In this document: positions 1-7,847 of the stretch, one piece after another
Layout of the letters: each line of letters starts with the position of its first letter
Position numbering within the stretch: the first letter of the stretch is position 1
Source of the DNA: Acidobacteriota bacterium
GTDB lineage: Bacteria > Acidobacteriota > Terriglobia > Terriglobales > Acidobacteriaceae
Length of the DNA stretch: 64,000 bases
Assembly (NCBI GenBank): GCA_025359885.1
Contig: JANYDG010000030.1
Span: 1-64,000, forward strand
Reading direction: 5' to 3'
Made by a program: the position numbers and the translations under genes
Notes under the pieces: model-generated
What the model was told of the DNA's origin: nothing
The model's input: only the letters and a program-made list of their open reading frames with translations
Databases searched by the model: none

Positions 1-1
1 T

Positions 2-499
2 TTCATCGGGGGCAAAGCGCGAAACATGCATTCCGCGAAGCGCTAGCTGCGGGTTATTGCTCAGGGCGGGAAGGGCAAGGCAATCGTCATGGGAATCTTG
101 GAGCGTGGTGGTAAGGTTCGGACCCAGGTAATCGAGAATCGCAAGGGCAAGGCGCTACAGCCCATCGTTCGGGGGAACGTGGAGACTGGCACCGAAGTCG
201 ACACCGATATGCACCTTGGATACTGGGGATTGGATGCCGACTACACGCATCAGATGGTTGACCACGCTGTAGAGTCCGTCAAAGGCCGGGTCCACACCAA
301 CGGTATGGAGAATTTCTGGTCGCTCCCGAAGCGCACCGTTGGCGGCACCTACGTTGCCGTGGAGCCGTTCCACCTGCATCGCTGCCTTGATGAGCGGATT
401 TTCCGATTCAACAATCGGGCGACGAAAGGCAATCCGTTGAACGACGTAGACCGTTTTACCGACGCAATGACACAGATCGTAGGACGGCTGCTCACCTAG
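2..499 (+). pseudogene. IS1595/ISXO2-type transposase remnant
   Basis: This is the C-terminal half of a DDE transposase of the IS1595 (ISXO2-like) family; the left end lies outside the window. The frame opens with FIGGKARNMH, the start of the ISXO2 catalytic domain. It is then interrupted by a TAG at 44-46 and, compared with the family from memory, looks a little short just after that. From the ATG at 89 it runs intact to a TAG at 497-499. It retains the late motif HTNGMENFWSLPKRTVGG and the family ending VEPFHLHRCLDERIFRFN. The nonsense codon and missing N-terminus suggest a dead element. It converges on the minus-strand genes at 535-1472. Family assignment is from motif recognition. A clear terminal inverted repeat was not identified. 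Confidence 0.8.
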
Positions 500-534
500 G
501 CTGAATTGACGGGTAAGGGGGAAGAAACGCCGTT

Positions 535-729
535 CTAGCGTTTCTTGGATGGAGCGCCAGAAACGCGGGAAGCGGAAGGTTTAGCGTTGCGCTTCTCTGC
601 TTTCTCGGCATCGAGCTTGGATTTTAGTTCCGAATGCGGTACCGCCATTAGGCGGCGCATAAAATCCGTGAAATGGTCGAAATCACCCGCTGCACTCTTG
701 GCCGATGTGCGTCCAAAGTCAAACTTCAA
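535..729 (-). CDS. Small hypothetical protein, TTG start, coupled to upstream gene
   Basis: A 64-residue basic protein that begins (TTG read as Met) MKFDFGRTSAKSAAGDFDHF and ends in a lysine- and serine-rich tail. Its TTG start overlaps the TGA stop of the 248-aa gene (TTGA, 727-729), the same geometry as the usual ATGA coupling. AAGGGA lies just upstream as a possible ribosome site. The centre (FMRRLMAVPHSELKSKLDAEKAEK) looks helical and charged. I recall similar short proteins near mobile elements but know no function. A longer reading that starts at 909 is only the shadow of the upstream gene. Confidence 0.55.
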   Translation of the reverse strand: MKFDFGRTSAKSAAGDFDHFTDFMRRLMAVPHSELKSKLDAEKAEKRNAKPSASRVSGAPSKKR

Positions 730-1472
730 AATCCCTTCAATTCGAGAAAGCTCTCGAACGCCTCCACCACGCCAATGATCGCGCCAGAATAGCAAACCAA
801 AGATTGCGGTATGTCCATGCTGCATCCAAACTTCCCATCCTGCACAGCTACGACAGCGGTGAGCTTGCCCTTCTCTGTGACGTGCAGGCCCTTCACGAAG
901 TCGATGCAATACCGGGGCCTCTGGAATTCGCTGATTGCAGACGCCGGCTGAGGTTCACCCGCCTTGTCTTGCACCTCAATGCCATTGATATGCCCTTGTG
1001 CGAGAACCGGAATAAGAAGCCTGTGTTTGTCTCGGTTTGCGAAGCAGTGAATGGGCCAAATGGCATTATTCCCTGTCTCGCACGGCTGTATCTCATTGAC
1101 GACAAAATTGAAGAGATCGGGGCAAACGGTATGTACCATTCCTTTGCGCATCTCCCCTTGTACTTCTTTAATGGTTTTATTAATCGGGAATTTGGCTTTG
1201 TCTTTGACCGCAGAGGGAACGAGGCGAGTGATAGTTTCGAGCCAGGTATAGTCGAGAGCACACCTCAGATTGTGGACTGCATCTCCAACTACGAGGGCAA
1301 TGGCCTCAAAGGCGGATTCATCCAAGGTATAGGTCAATACCTCTGTTCCATGCTCGGGGTGTATCTCGATAGCAGCAGCATCACTGCGCTCCAAAGTAGT
1401 GACGCGCCCTTCCAGGTCCGCAATGTGTACGTTGGCCCTTTCGATCTTGGATCTAGCATGTAGAAGATACAT
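726..1472 (-). CDS. Hypothetical protein (248 aa)
   Basis: A soluble-looking protein with no signal peptide. Residues 1-30 (MYLLHARSKIERANVHIADL...) form a charged heptad-like helix. A mixed alpha/beta body follows, with HNLRCALDYTW, a NRDKHR motif and a hydrophobic C-terminal helix. I recognise no catalytic motif. The NLR-LDY and NRDKHR pattern recalls widespread hypothetical proteins found next to mobile genes, but I cannot name a family function. It is followed, with a 4-nt TTGA overlap, by the 64-aa gene and sits beside the IS1595 remnant, so the pair may be accessory or passenger genes. No convincing ribosome site precedes the ATG at 1472. Confidence 0.7.
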   Translation of the reverse strand: MYLLHARSKIERANVHIADLEGRVTTLERSDAAAIEIHPEHGTEVLTYTLDESAFEAIALVVGDAVHNLRCALDYTWLETITRLVPSAVKDKAKFPINKTIKEVQGEMRKGMVHTVCPDLFNFVVNEIQPCETGNNAIWPIHCFANRDKHRLLIPVLAQGHINGIEVQDKAGEPQPASAISEFQRPRYCIDFVKGLHVTEKGKLTAVVAVQDGKFGCSMDIPQSLVCYSGAIIGVVEAFESFLELKGF

Positions 1473-1757
1473 GTCGAGAGAATAGCAGATTTACTCAGTC
1501 ATGTATATTATTGACGATGAATCCCCGGCGTCCCTTAAAGCCCCGTTTTTCTGCGGCCTGTACTGGCTTGGTTTGATGTGCGGGCAGAAGTCTGTGCCCT
1601 TTGGCACAAGTGTGGTTTTCAACACGCTTTGAGAAAATGCAACCAGATTGCGGGGGTGGCAGTCGTACTAGTTGCAGGGGGAAGAGCGGTATGAACTGCC
1701 TTCGGCGAAGAGGAGAGTGCGATGGAATCTGGAATGTAGGTTTTCGCGAGCGTGTTG

Positions 1758-2165
1758 ATGGTGAGTGTTTTCTCGTTTATCTCAATCGTAGTGTAGTCAG
1801 AAAACCGCAAGAAAGAGCGTGAGTCTTACTACAAGAGCGAGGCGGCCCGCCACAAGAGCGAGGCGTTGCAGCGCATTTCGGCACAGCCGGGAGACGGTGC
1901 AAAGCTGATGATTGAGCTGCTGCGTGAGGAAGAGCGCATTGCCGTGCAGGCGGAGCGAGCCAAAGACCGCAAGCGGCTGGAGGGGTTCAAGGTCGGAGGC
2001 ATCATCAACATTTGCGTTGGTGGAGGGATGTTCATCTTTTTCCGGAGCATCACAGGAGCACAGGCACCGGCACTTGCGGGGCTGATACCAGGACTGATTG
2101 GGGTGGGGCTGCTGGTGTATGCGATCTGGATTGCGCCGAAACCGGTGGCGAATCAGGGCCTGTGA
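1758..2165 (+). pseudogene. Small coiled-coil/membrane protein with internal amber codon
   Basis: From the ATG at 1758 the frame reads MVSVFSFISIVV, then TAG (1794-1796), then SENRKKERESYYKSEAARHK and a continuous charged helix. Two hydrophobic segments follow (GGIINICVGGGMFIFF and ALAGLIPGLIGVGLLVYAIWI) and the frame ends at 2163-2165. The N-terminal hydrophobic helix, charged linker and two C-terminal TM helices form one coherent protein only if the TAG is read through. As I remember this family, the codon would be TGG (Trp), one base away. Without readthrough the only in-frame start is the TTG at 1866, which gives 99 aa and loses the first helix. It is therefore probably a recent nonsense mutant; a truncated but functional form is the alternative. 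Confidence 0.6.
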
Positions 2166-2178
2166 ACAGGCCCTGATT
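2151..2178 (+). terminator. Terminator-like hairpin
   Basis: A perfect 12-bp stem (AATCAGGGCCTG / CAGGCCCTGATT) with a TGAA loop that contains the stop codon of the preceding reading frame. No T-run follows, so this may be a rho-independent-like or mRNA-end-stabilising hairpin. Confidence 0.5.
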
Positions 2179-2359
2179 CAATTGCGCTGTCTGTATGAGG
2201 TTGGTTTCGCGTGATCGCACCCTGGCCACAAAAACAAGGGGGCGGCGAGGGTGGGGCACCCGGATTTGTCTGGTTTGGGGCACTCCAACTCTCTACGTTG
2301 AAGGAAGACGTGGTAGAAAGTTCGAAACAACCGGGTTGACTGGCTGCGAACAAAGGAAA

Positions 2360-2399
2360 CCCCATCCTGCCTGGAGAGGCGGGATGGGGCTTTGTTTTG
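2360..2399. terminator. Bidirectional intrinsic terminator
   Basis: Stem CCCCATCCTGCC / GGCGGGATGGGG (one wobble pair) with a 6-nt loop. It is followed by CTTTGTTTT on the plus strand, and on the minus strand by a T-rich tract (complement of AACAAAGGAAA). It sits directly downstream of the minus-strand FecR gene ending at 2417. Confidence 0.7.
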
Positions 2400-2416
2400 C
2401 GGACGACGGGGATGGA

Positions 2417-4378
2417 TTACTCAGGCTTGGGTGGAGGAGTCTTCTTTGGGTCTGGCTTTTTGGAGTCAGAGGCCGATGGTAGCGTTCTGGGTTGGTCGGG
2501 CGGAGCCGGGTGCGCAGCGGGCGGAGCGGGTGTGCTGGGCACGGGGCGGGCAGACTGTTGAGGAACGGTTTCATGCTGAGCGACTGGGGGAGTTGGCCGG
2601 GGTGCCGGTTGAGGCATTGGCTGGGTCGCTGGAGGTGGAGGAGTTATGTGCGGAGCAGGCATAGGCATGGTATGCGCTGCAGGCGGTGGAGGTGTCGCCG
2701 GTACGGGGTGTTGGGCCGGGTTAGAAGAAGTGGGCGCCGGAGGGATTGGCCTTGGCGCCATATTGTTGGTCGGCTGGCCCGGAGTGACTTTGGCCGGAGG
2801 CGTGCTGTTGATGATTGGCTGATTGGGGTGCACAGGCATTGGTGCTGTCGGCGTGGAGGGTCTGACGCCAACGACAGGAGCGCCGATCGGGGTGTGTCCT
2901 GGGAGCGGCTTCACCGCAACGGGTGGGGTTGCCTTCACAGGAACAGGGGTCGGTTTGGCGTCAGGAGCTGCCGTGACCTGTTGACCGGTGTGATTGATGA
3001 GCACGGGCCGGTGGTCTTGAACGGCGACCGGCTTGGCGACGGGGTGGAGGATCACGGGCTGCGTAGGCACCTTGAAGACAGGCGGCGCGGGCTGAACATG
3101 CTCTACCTGACGAGGATCAACCTTGATGGCAGCGCTCTTGGCACTGTGACCGGCGGCCATGTCTTCGGGCTTCATACCGGTGGCAGCGGCCTTGTTGATG
3201 TAAGTGATGTTGGTGACGTTGGTGATGTTGGTGACGTTGTTGGTGATGTAGGTGTTCTGAATATGAACGACCCTGGACTCACGGATATTGGTCTGGTTGA
3301 TGCGATTGACGTATTCGGGGCTGGAGGGATACCAGGGATGGTAGGCTTCGCCGGGTCCGAGAGGCACCCAGACGGAGATGCCAAAGCCGCCGATGTGGAT
3401 GCCGCCGGCAAAGACGACCTGGGCGGGGGACCAGACTGGATGGGCTTCGCGGGCACCTGGAATCCATCCCCAGCGACCGTTGATCTGCACCCAGCGGCCG
3501 TAGTGGAAGGGCGCGGCACCCCAGGGCTCGTCGGCGATCCAGGTCGGCCCGTAGTGGGGGCGATTGACCCAATGTCCATTGTGGTAGGGCTGCCAGTCAC
3601 GATCGACGTGGGGGAACCAGATTGGGCCGTAGTCCGACTCTGGCTGCCAGTCGCCATTGTCGTCGAGGTCTTCGTAGCCTTCCATTTCAGTGCTGACGTA
3701 GCGTGAGGAGCGGGACTGGTAGCGATGGGTCTCAATGGCGCCGCTCCAGTGTTGGAACTCGTCATCGATGCCGGCCTGCACGAACTGGGAGACGACCGGG
3801 TTGGTGCCGCTGAGCTGGACTGCCTGGTCGGGGCCGAGAATGAGGGAAAACCCTCCCGCACCATTGAGTTCAAGTTCGGAGCCGCTATGGCCATTGGTGA
3901 TGACGGTGGACTGTTGATCGGAATAGACGTCGATGCGGAAGTCGCCGCGGTAGGCGAGGGAAACGCCGCCATTGGGTGTGCTGACGAAGAGGGACTGGCC
4001 CTGCTGGAATCCGTCGCTGGAGATGTTGACCGTGCCCTGGGCGAGTCCGAGTTCGACGCCCTGCTCATTGCTGTTGCTGAGGGTGAGGTCAGTATTGGGG
4101 GCGAAGTAGGCGCGCACGCGGCTTACCTGAAGTTCACCACGGGCACGCTGATCGGTGTAGATGCGGTCGCCGGCGCCAATTGGCTGATTCATCTCGGCCT
4201 GGCCCCAGTTATCAGCGCCATAGGGCTGAATGGAGACATTGCCATCGAGGTGTGCAAGGCGGCCGGCGCCTGGCGGAGGATCAACCTGGGCACGAGAGGG
4301 GGTGACAGCGAGCGTCACGGCGGCGAGCGTGCCGGCGATGAGCAGTGAGCGAGAAAGGGAAATAGAGTTCCAGTGCAT
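2417..4378 (-). CDS. FecR/DUF6600 domain secreted protein
   Basis: A secreted protein of 653 aa that begins MHWNSISLSRSLLIAGTLAA, with a signal peptide ending near SRAQ. The ATG at 4378 is preceded by GGAGG eight bases upstream; an in-frame ATG at 4483 would put 35 unlikely residues before the signal peptide. Residues 30-220 form a FecR-like beta domain (LDGNVSIQP, GDRIYTD, GVELGLAQGTVNI). Next comes the DUF6600 region with repeated Trp/Tyr motifs (WFPHVDRDWQPYHNGHWV, WGAAPFHYGRW, GRWGWIPG). The last 200 or so residues are Pro-rich and low complexity, perhaps spanning or interacting with the cell wall. The function of the family is not established. It is divergent from the lipoprotein at 4542. 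Confidence 0.85.
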   Translation of the reverse strand: MHWNSISLSRSLLIAGTLAAVTLAVTPSRAQVDPPPGAGRLAHLDGNVSIQPYGADNWGQAEMNQPIGAGDRIYTDQRARGELQVSRVRAYFAPNTDLTLSNSNEQGVELGLAQGTVNISSDGFQQGQSLFVSTPNGGVSLAYRGDFRIDVYSDQQSTVITNGHSGSELELNGAGGFSLILGPDQAVQLSGTNPVVSQFVQAGIDDEFQHWSGAIETHRYQSRSSRYVSTEMEGYEDLDDNGDWQPESDYGPIWFPHVDRDWQPYHNGHWVNRPHYGPTWIADEPWGAAPFHYGRWVQINGRWGWIPGAREAHPVWSPAQVVFAGGIHIGGFGISVWVPLGPGEAYHPWYPSSPEYVNRINQTNIRESRVVHIQNTYITNNVTNITNVTNITYINKAAATGMKPEDMAAGHSAKSAAIKVDPRQVEHVQPAPPVFKVPTQPVILHPVAKPVAVQDHRPVLINHTGQQVTAAPDAKPTPVPVKATPPVAVKPLPGHTPIGAPVVGVRPSTPTAPMPVHPNQPIINSTPPAKVTPGQPTNNMAPRPIPPAPTSSNPAQHPVPATPPPPAAHTMPMPAPHITPPPPATQPMPQPAPRPTPPVAQHETVPQQSARPVPSTPAPPAAHPAPPDQPRTLPSASDSKKPDPKKTPPPKPE

Positions 4379-4541
4379 CGGTCGTTCCTCCAGACAGGTC
4401 GTGAGTAGCCTGCTCTGTCGTTCAGGTAAGATACTACTGGTCTGGAACCCGGAACGAATGAAAAAGATGCTGCATCTGTTCATTTTGGTGGAACGGCGAA
4501 CCAGGGTTTGCCGTATGGCAGGGTAGAAGGCGGGTACGAAG

Positions 4542-5174
4542 ATGAGAAGGAATATGCGTAGGGGAATTCAGCTGACGGCGTTTGCGGCAGGGTTTGTCGT
4601 GTTGATCGGCCTGCAGGGTTGCCGGGTGCATGTGGACAAGGATTCAAACGGCAAGGAAAAGACGGTGCAGGTGGACACGCCGTTTGGCGGGGTCCATGTG
4701 AACACAGACCAGACTTCGGCGTCGGATTTAGGGCTACCTGTCTATCCAGGAGCGAAAACGGTGGCAGATGACGATAAGCATCGGTCAGCCGACGTGCACA
4801 TGGGATTTGGGGACTGGCAGTTGCGGGTGAAGGCGGTTTCGTATGCAACGCCGGATGACGAGGACAAGGTGACGGCGTTTTACAAGAAGTCGTTGACGCG
4901 ATTTGGCGACGTGATCACGTGCAAGGGAGGGAATCCGGTGGGGACCCCGACGACAACGAGGGAGGGACTGACCTGTGCGGATTCTGGCAAGAACGGGAAG
5001 GTTCAGATCAACGAGACCGACTTCAAGAGCGATCTGCAATTGAAGGCAGGATCGAAGCGGCACCAGCATATTGTGGGATTTGAAGAGCCGAAGAATGGGC
5101 AGACGCGATTTGCGCTGGTGGCGCTGGACCTGCCGGCGAATCTGGGTGATGACGGGGACCAGAAGGAGCAGTAG
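4542..5174 (+). CDS. Putative lipoprotein
   Basis: A 210-aa protein. Basic N-terminus (MRRNMRRG), hydrophobic segment and lipobox IGLQGC place the lipidated Cys at residue 27. The mature part is hydrophilic with one recognisable stretch, SDLGLPVYPGAKTV, followed by a beta-rich domain (VSYATPDDEDKVTAFYKKSLTRFGDVITC). This layout (a pGAxxv segment then an alpha/beta domain containing YKKSL) recurs in Acidobacteriota lipoproteins of unknown role. It has two Cys in the second half. It is monocistronic, or the first gene before the zinc-ribbon gene 120 bp downstream. Confidence 0.8.
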   Translation: MRRNMRRGIQLTAFAAGFVVLIGLQGCRVHVDKDSNGKEKTVQVDTPFGGVHVNTDQTSASDLGLPVYPGAKTVADDDKHRSADVHMGFGDWQLRVKAVSYATPDDEDKVTAFYKKSLTRFGDVITCKGGNPVGTPTTTREGLTCADSGKNGKVQINETDFKSDLQLKAGSKRHQHIVGFEEPKNGQTRFALVALDLPANLGDDGDQKEQ

Positions 5175-5295
5175 GCGGGGCCGGGACGAGTGCAGCTTTG
5201 GCTGGATTGGGTGGATTTGGGCAAAGTCAGAGGTCAAAGGGTATAGTTTGAGGCTAGGGACCTTTGTTTTTGCGGGTCGAAGAGACGGGAATGGA

Positions 5296-6018
5296 TTGGA
5301 AGCTACCTGCCATCGCTGCAATGAGACGCTTCGCATTACGGACCGCTATTGCGGGGCGTGCGGTCTGCCGCATCTGACCTATGTTGCTCCGGATGCGCCG
5401 GTGGTGGACTCGGGCGACGAAGCGGGACCGATTCGAAGCATTGGAACGACACAGGCAGTGCTGCTGGGCGGGATTGCGTGGCGACCGGCTCTGCGCGCGG
5501 CTGCGGTGCTTGCGGTGCCGGCATCGGTGTTGTGTTCTGGGCTGACGGAGCTGGGGCAGAATCTAGGCCTGGTCTGGATGACCGGGGCGGCGGCGTGGGC
5601 GGTGGCCTTGTATGTGAAGCGGGCGCGGCCGACGTGGCTCTCAGCGGGCGCTGGGGCGCGGATAGGGCTGTTGACCGGGGTGTTTGCGAGCTGGCTGACG
5701 CTGGCAGTGAACGGATTTGCGTTGTGGTTTGCGCGGTTTGTGCTGCACCAGGGCGGCCAGATGGATGCTCTGTGGCAGGAAAATGTGGAGCGCAGCCTTG
5801 AGATGAGCCAGCAGATGATGGTTCAGATGGGCATGGCGGGCGTACAGGTGGCGCAGGCGCAGCAACTGAATCGGGCGATGATGCTTTCGGGCGAAGGGCG
5901 GGCGGGGATTGCGCTGATGGGGTTTCTTGCGGGTGCTGCGTTTCTGCTGGTGTTTGCTGCTGCCGGTGGGGCGATTGGGGCGAAGTTGATGGCGCAGCGG
6001 AGTCGGCCGAGCGCGTAG
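5296..6018 (+). CDS. Zinc-ribbon membrane protein
   Basis: From the TTG at 5296 (GGGAATGGA upstream) the protein is 240 aa. A zinc ribbon CHRC...CGAC (two CxxC pairs) occupies residues 5-25. It is followed by a linker and four predicted TM helices (AAVLAVPASVLCSGL, GLVWMTGAAAWAVALYV, IGLLTGVFASWLTLAVNGFAL, IALMGFLAGAAFLLVFAAAGG). An amphipathic Met/Gln-rich stretch (SLEMSQQMMVQMGMAGVQVAQ) lies between TM3 and TM4. The domain order resembles small bacterial zinc-ribbon membrane proteins of unknown function. The reading frame is open upstream to 5071, but that part overlaps the lipoprotein gene and is not plausible. The start is uncertain. Confidence 0.75.
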   Translation: MEATCHRCNETLRITDRYCGACGLPHLTYVAPDAPVVDSGDEAGPIRSIGTTQAVLLGGIAWRPALRAAAVLAVPASVLCSGLTELGQNLGLVWMTGAAAWAVALYVKRARPTWLSAGAGARIGLLTGVFASWLTLAVNGFALWFARFVLHQGGQMDALWQENVERSLEMSQQMMVQMGMAGVQVAQAQQLNRAMMLSGEGRAGIALMGFLAGAAFLLVFAAAGGAIGAKLMAQRSRPSA

Positions 6019-6141
6019 GAGATGAAGGAAGTTGTGACAAGGATCGGGTCGCTGTGAGGCCATACAATAAAGCGAAGTCTGCGGGAGGCGATTTGCATCC
6101 CCGGAAAGAATTATGACAGCCCTGAGGCGAAAGAGTTTTGA

Positions 6142-6717
6142 ATGAGCGAGACGCCGGAAGCGAAGTACCCCGTATTGCGCGAGAAGGGCCGATTGATGTC
6201 GGCCTCAGAGATTGACCGGACGCTGGTGCGGCTGGCCCACCAGATTGTGGAGAAGACCAATGCCAGCGAGGGATTGGCACTGGTTGGGATCAAGCGCAGG
6301 GGTGTGCCACTGGCCGAGCGGCTGGCGGTGCTGGTGAGCGGGATTCTGAAGCGACCGGTACAGACGGGCGTGCTGGATATTCAGTTTTACCGGGATGATC
6401 TGACGACGCGCGATGTGCGGCCGGTGGTGAACGAGGGCGAACTTGGCCTGGATGTGAACGGGCTGGACGTGATCCTGTGTGATGATGTGCTCTACACGGG
6501 CCGGACGATCCGGGCGGCGCTGGATGCCCTGTTTGACCATGGGCGGCCGCGGAGGGTGCAGTTGGCGGTACTGATTGATCGTGGACATCGTGAATTGCCG
6601 ATTGAGGCGACGTATGTGGGCAAGCATGTTCCGACGAGCAGCCGCGAGATTATCGAAGTGAAGTTCCGCGAAGTGGATAACGACGAGCAGGTGTTGCTGG
6701 TGGAGAAGATTGACTAG
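6142..6717 (+). CDS. pyrR: Bifunctional pyr operon regulator / uracil phosphoribosyltransferase PyrR
   Basis: PyrR (191 aa) binds pyr mRNA in response to UMP/UTP and in many species also makes UMP from uracil and PRPP. The PRPP-binding loop is clear at residues 110-122 (VILCDDVLYTGRT). Upstream motifs GIKRRGVPLAERLA (49-62) and FYRDDL (82-87) match the family, though the usual GIxTRG is GIKRRG here. Length and ending (REVDNDEQVLLVEKID) are typical. It is the first gene of pyrR-pyrB-pyrC. A possible -10 element TACAAT lies at 6063-6068 in the 120-bp gap upstream, with no convincing -35. Confidence 0.95.
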   Translation: MSETPEAKYPVLREKGRLMSASEIDRTLVRLAHQIVEKTNASEGLALVGIKRRGVPLAERLAVLVSGILKRPVQTGVLDIQFYRDDLTTRDVRPVVNEGELGLDVNGLDVILCDDVLYTGRTIRAALDALFDHGRPRRVQLAVLIDRGHRELPIEATYVGKHVPTSSREIIEVKFREVDNDEQVLLVEKID

Positions 6718-6755
6718 TTTTCTCTGCGACAGCTCCTTTGTTTCGCCCTGAATCC

Positions 6756-6775
6756 TGACATCATTTGGGATGTCA
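6756..6775 (+). promoter_or_regulatory. Small hairpin in the pyrR-pyrB leader
   Basis: A perfect 7-bp stem TGACATC / GATGTCA with loop ATTTGG lies in the 83-nt gap between pyrR and pyrB. It is a possible regulatory structure (attenuation, PyrR recognition or translational control). The loop does not obviously match the Bacillus PyrR-binding consensus, and the stem is too weak to be a terminator by itself. Inference only. Confidence 0.3.
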
Positions 6776-6800
6776 CAGAACCGAGTCCTGGTGTGCAAAT

Positions 6801-7847
6801 ATGCCTTTAATCGCTGCTTCCGCTGCGCGCCGTTCTGTGGTCAGACCGGCCTTGACTGCTTTTCCCGAGCCCTACTCGGCCGGATCGGTGATGTCGGTGC
6901 ATTCGCTGACGGTGGAGCGGGTGAGCGCGATATTGGCGCTGGCGACGCAACTGGAGAATGAGGACCCTCTGAAACGCGCGACGCGGCTGGCGAAGAGGCG
7001 GATTGCGCTGCTGTTCTATGAGTCCTCGACCCGGACGCGCACCAGTTTTGAGCTGGCGGCGAAGGGGCTGGGAGCGGACACGACGCTGGTTTCTTCGCTT
7101 TCCTCGAGTATTGAAAAGGGCGAAACGCTGAAAGATACCGGGCTGACGCTGAAGGCGCTGGGGGCAGAGGCGATTATTCTGCGTCACCCTTCGTCGGGTT
7201 CGCCATGGCTGCTGGAGCGGGAGACGGGGCTGCCGGTGTTGAATGCAGGGGACGGGATGCATGAGCATCCTTCGCAGGCGCTGCTGGATTTGCGAACGAT
7301 TCTGGCTCACTTGCGGCCGGGGGTTGAGACGGCGACGGCGGAGACACTGGCCGGGGTGACGGTCACGATTGTCGGCGACATTTTGCATAGCCGGGTGGCG
7401 CGGAGCAATATGCTGCTGCTGCCGAAGCTGGGTGCGCGGGTGATCCTGTGCGGGCCCCCGCAACTGCTGCCCGCGGTAGCCGCCGAGGCGGGACCGGGCT
7501 TGGAGATCGAGCGGGATATGGCTGCGGCGATGAAGCAATCGCAGGTGGTGATGATGCTGCGCATCCAGGCGGAGCGGCTGGCAGGATTGCAACTGGACCT
7601 TGAAGAGTACAAGAGCAGCTATCAACTGAACGAAGCGCGGCTGGCAGAGTATGCGCCGGGGGCCCTGGTGATGCATCCGGGGCCGATTATTCGCGGGCTG
7701 GAGCTGACCGGCGAGGTGGCGGATGGGCCGCAGTCGGTGATTCTTGAGCAGGTGCACCATGGGGTGGCGATTCGAATGGCGCTGGTGGAACGGGCCCTGA
7801 CTGCTGGCAGTGCGGCGGCTTGCGATGCGATGGGGGGCCGGCAATGA
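6801..7847 (+). CDS. pyrB: Aspartate carbamoyltransferase catalytic subunit
   Basis: ATCase (348 aa from the ATG at 6801) condenses carbamoyl phosphate with L-aspartate. Visible signatures are the carbamoyl-phosphate loop FYESSTRTRTSFE (about residues 72-84), the basic/Ser segment SSSIEKGETLKDT, the active-site HPSQALLDL, and the C-terminal aspartate-domain motif MHPGPIIRG. About 30 residues precede the conserved core (MSVHSLTVERV). The true start could instead be the ATG at 6891 or a TTG at 6765; 6801 was chosen because it falls beyond the leader hairpin. It overlaps pyrC by four bases (ATGA), so the two are translationally coupled. No pyrI regulatory chain is present in the window. Confidence 0.93.
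   Translation: MPLIAASAARRSVVRPALTAFPEPYSAGSVMSVHSLTVERVSAILALATQLENEDPLKRATRLAKRRIALLFYESSTRTRTSFELAAKGLGADTTLVSSLSSSIEKGETLKDTGLTLKALGAEAIILRHPSSGSPWLLERETGLPVLNAGDGMHEHPSQALLDLRTILAHLRPGVETATAETLAGVTVTIVGDILHSRVARSNMLLLPKLGARVILCGPPQLLPAVAAEAGPGLEIERDMAAAMKQSQVVMMLRIQAERLAGLQLDLEEYKSSYQLNEARLAEYAPGALVMHPGPIIRGLELTGEVADGPQSVILEQVHHGVAIRMALVERALTAGSAAACDAMGGRQ

Noticed and set aside
1650-1680. Possible sigma-54 promoter (TGGCAG...TTGCA)
   Set aside because: The spacing between the GG and GC dinucleotides is 14 nt rather than 10.
1601-1822. 73-codon plus-strand frame and its 63-codon antisense partner
   Set aside because: No domain, ribosome site or coding signal. The region is better explained by the frame from 1758.
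2492-3706. 404-codon open frame on the plus strand
   Set aside because: It is antisense to the FecR/DUF6600 gene; Gly/Arg/Val-rich, with no ribosome site or domain. The opposite strand has a signal peptide, strong ribosome site and known domains.
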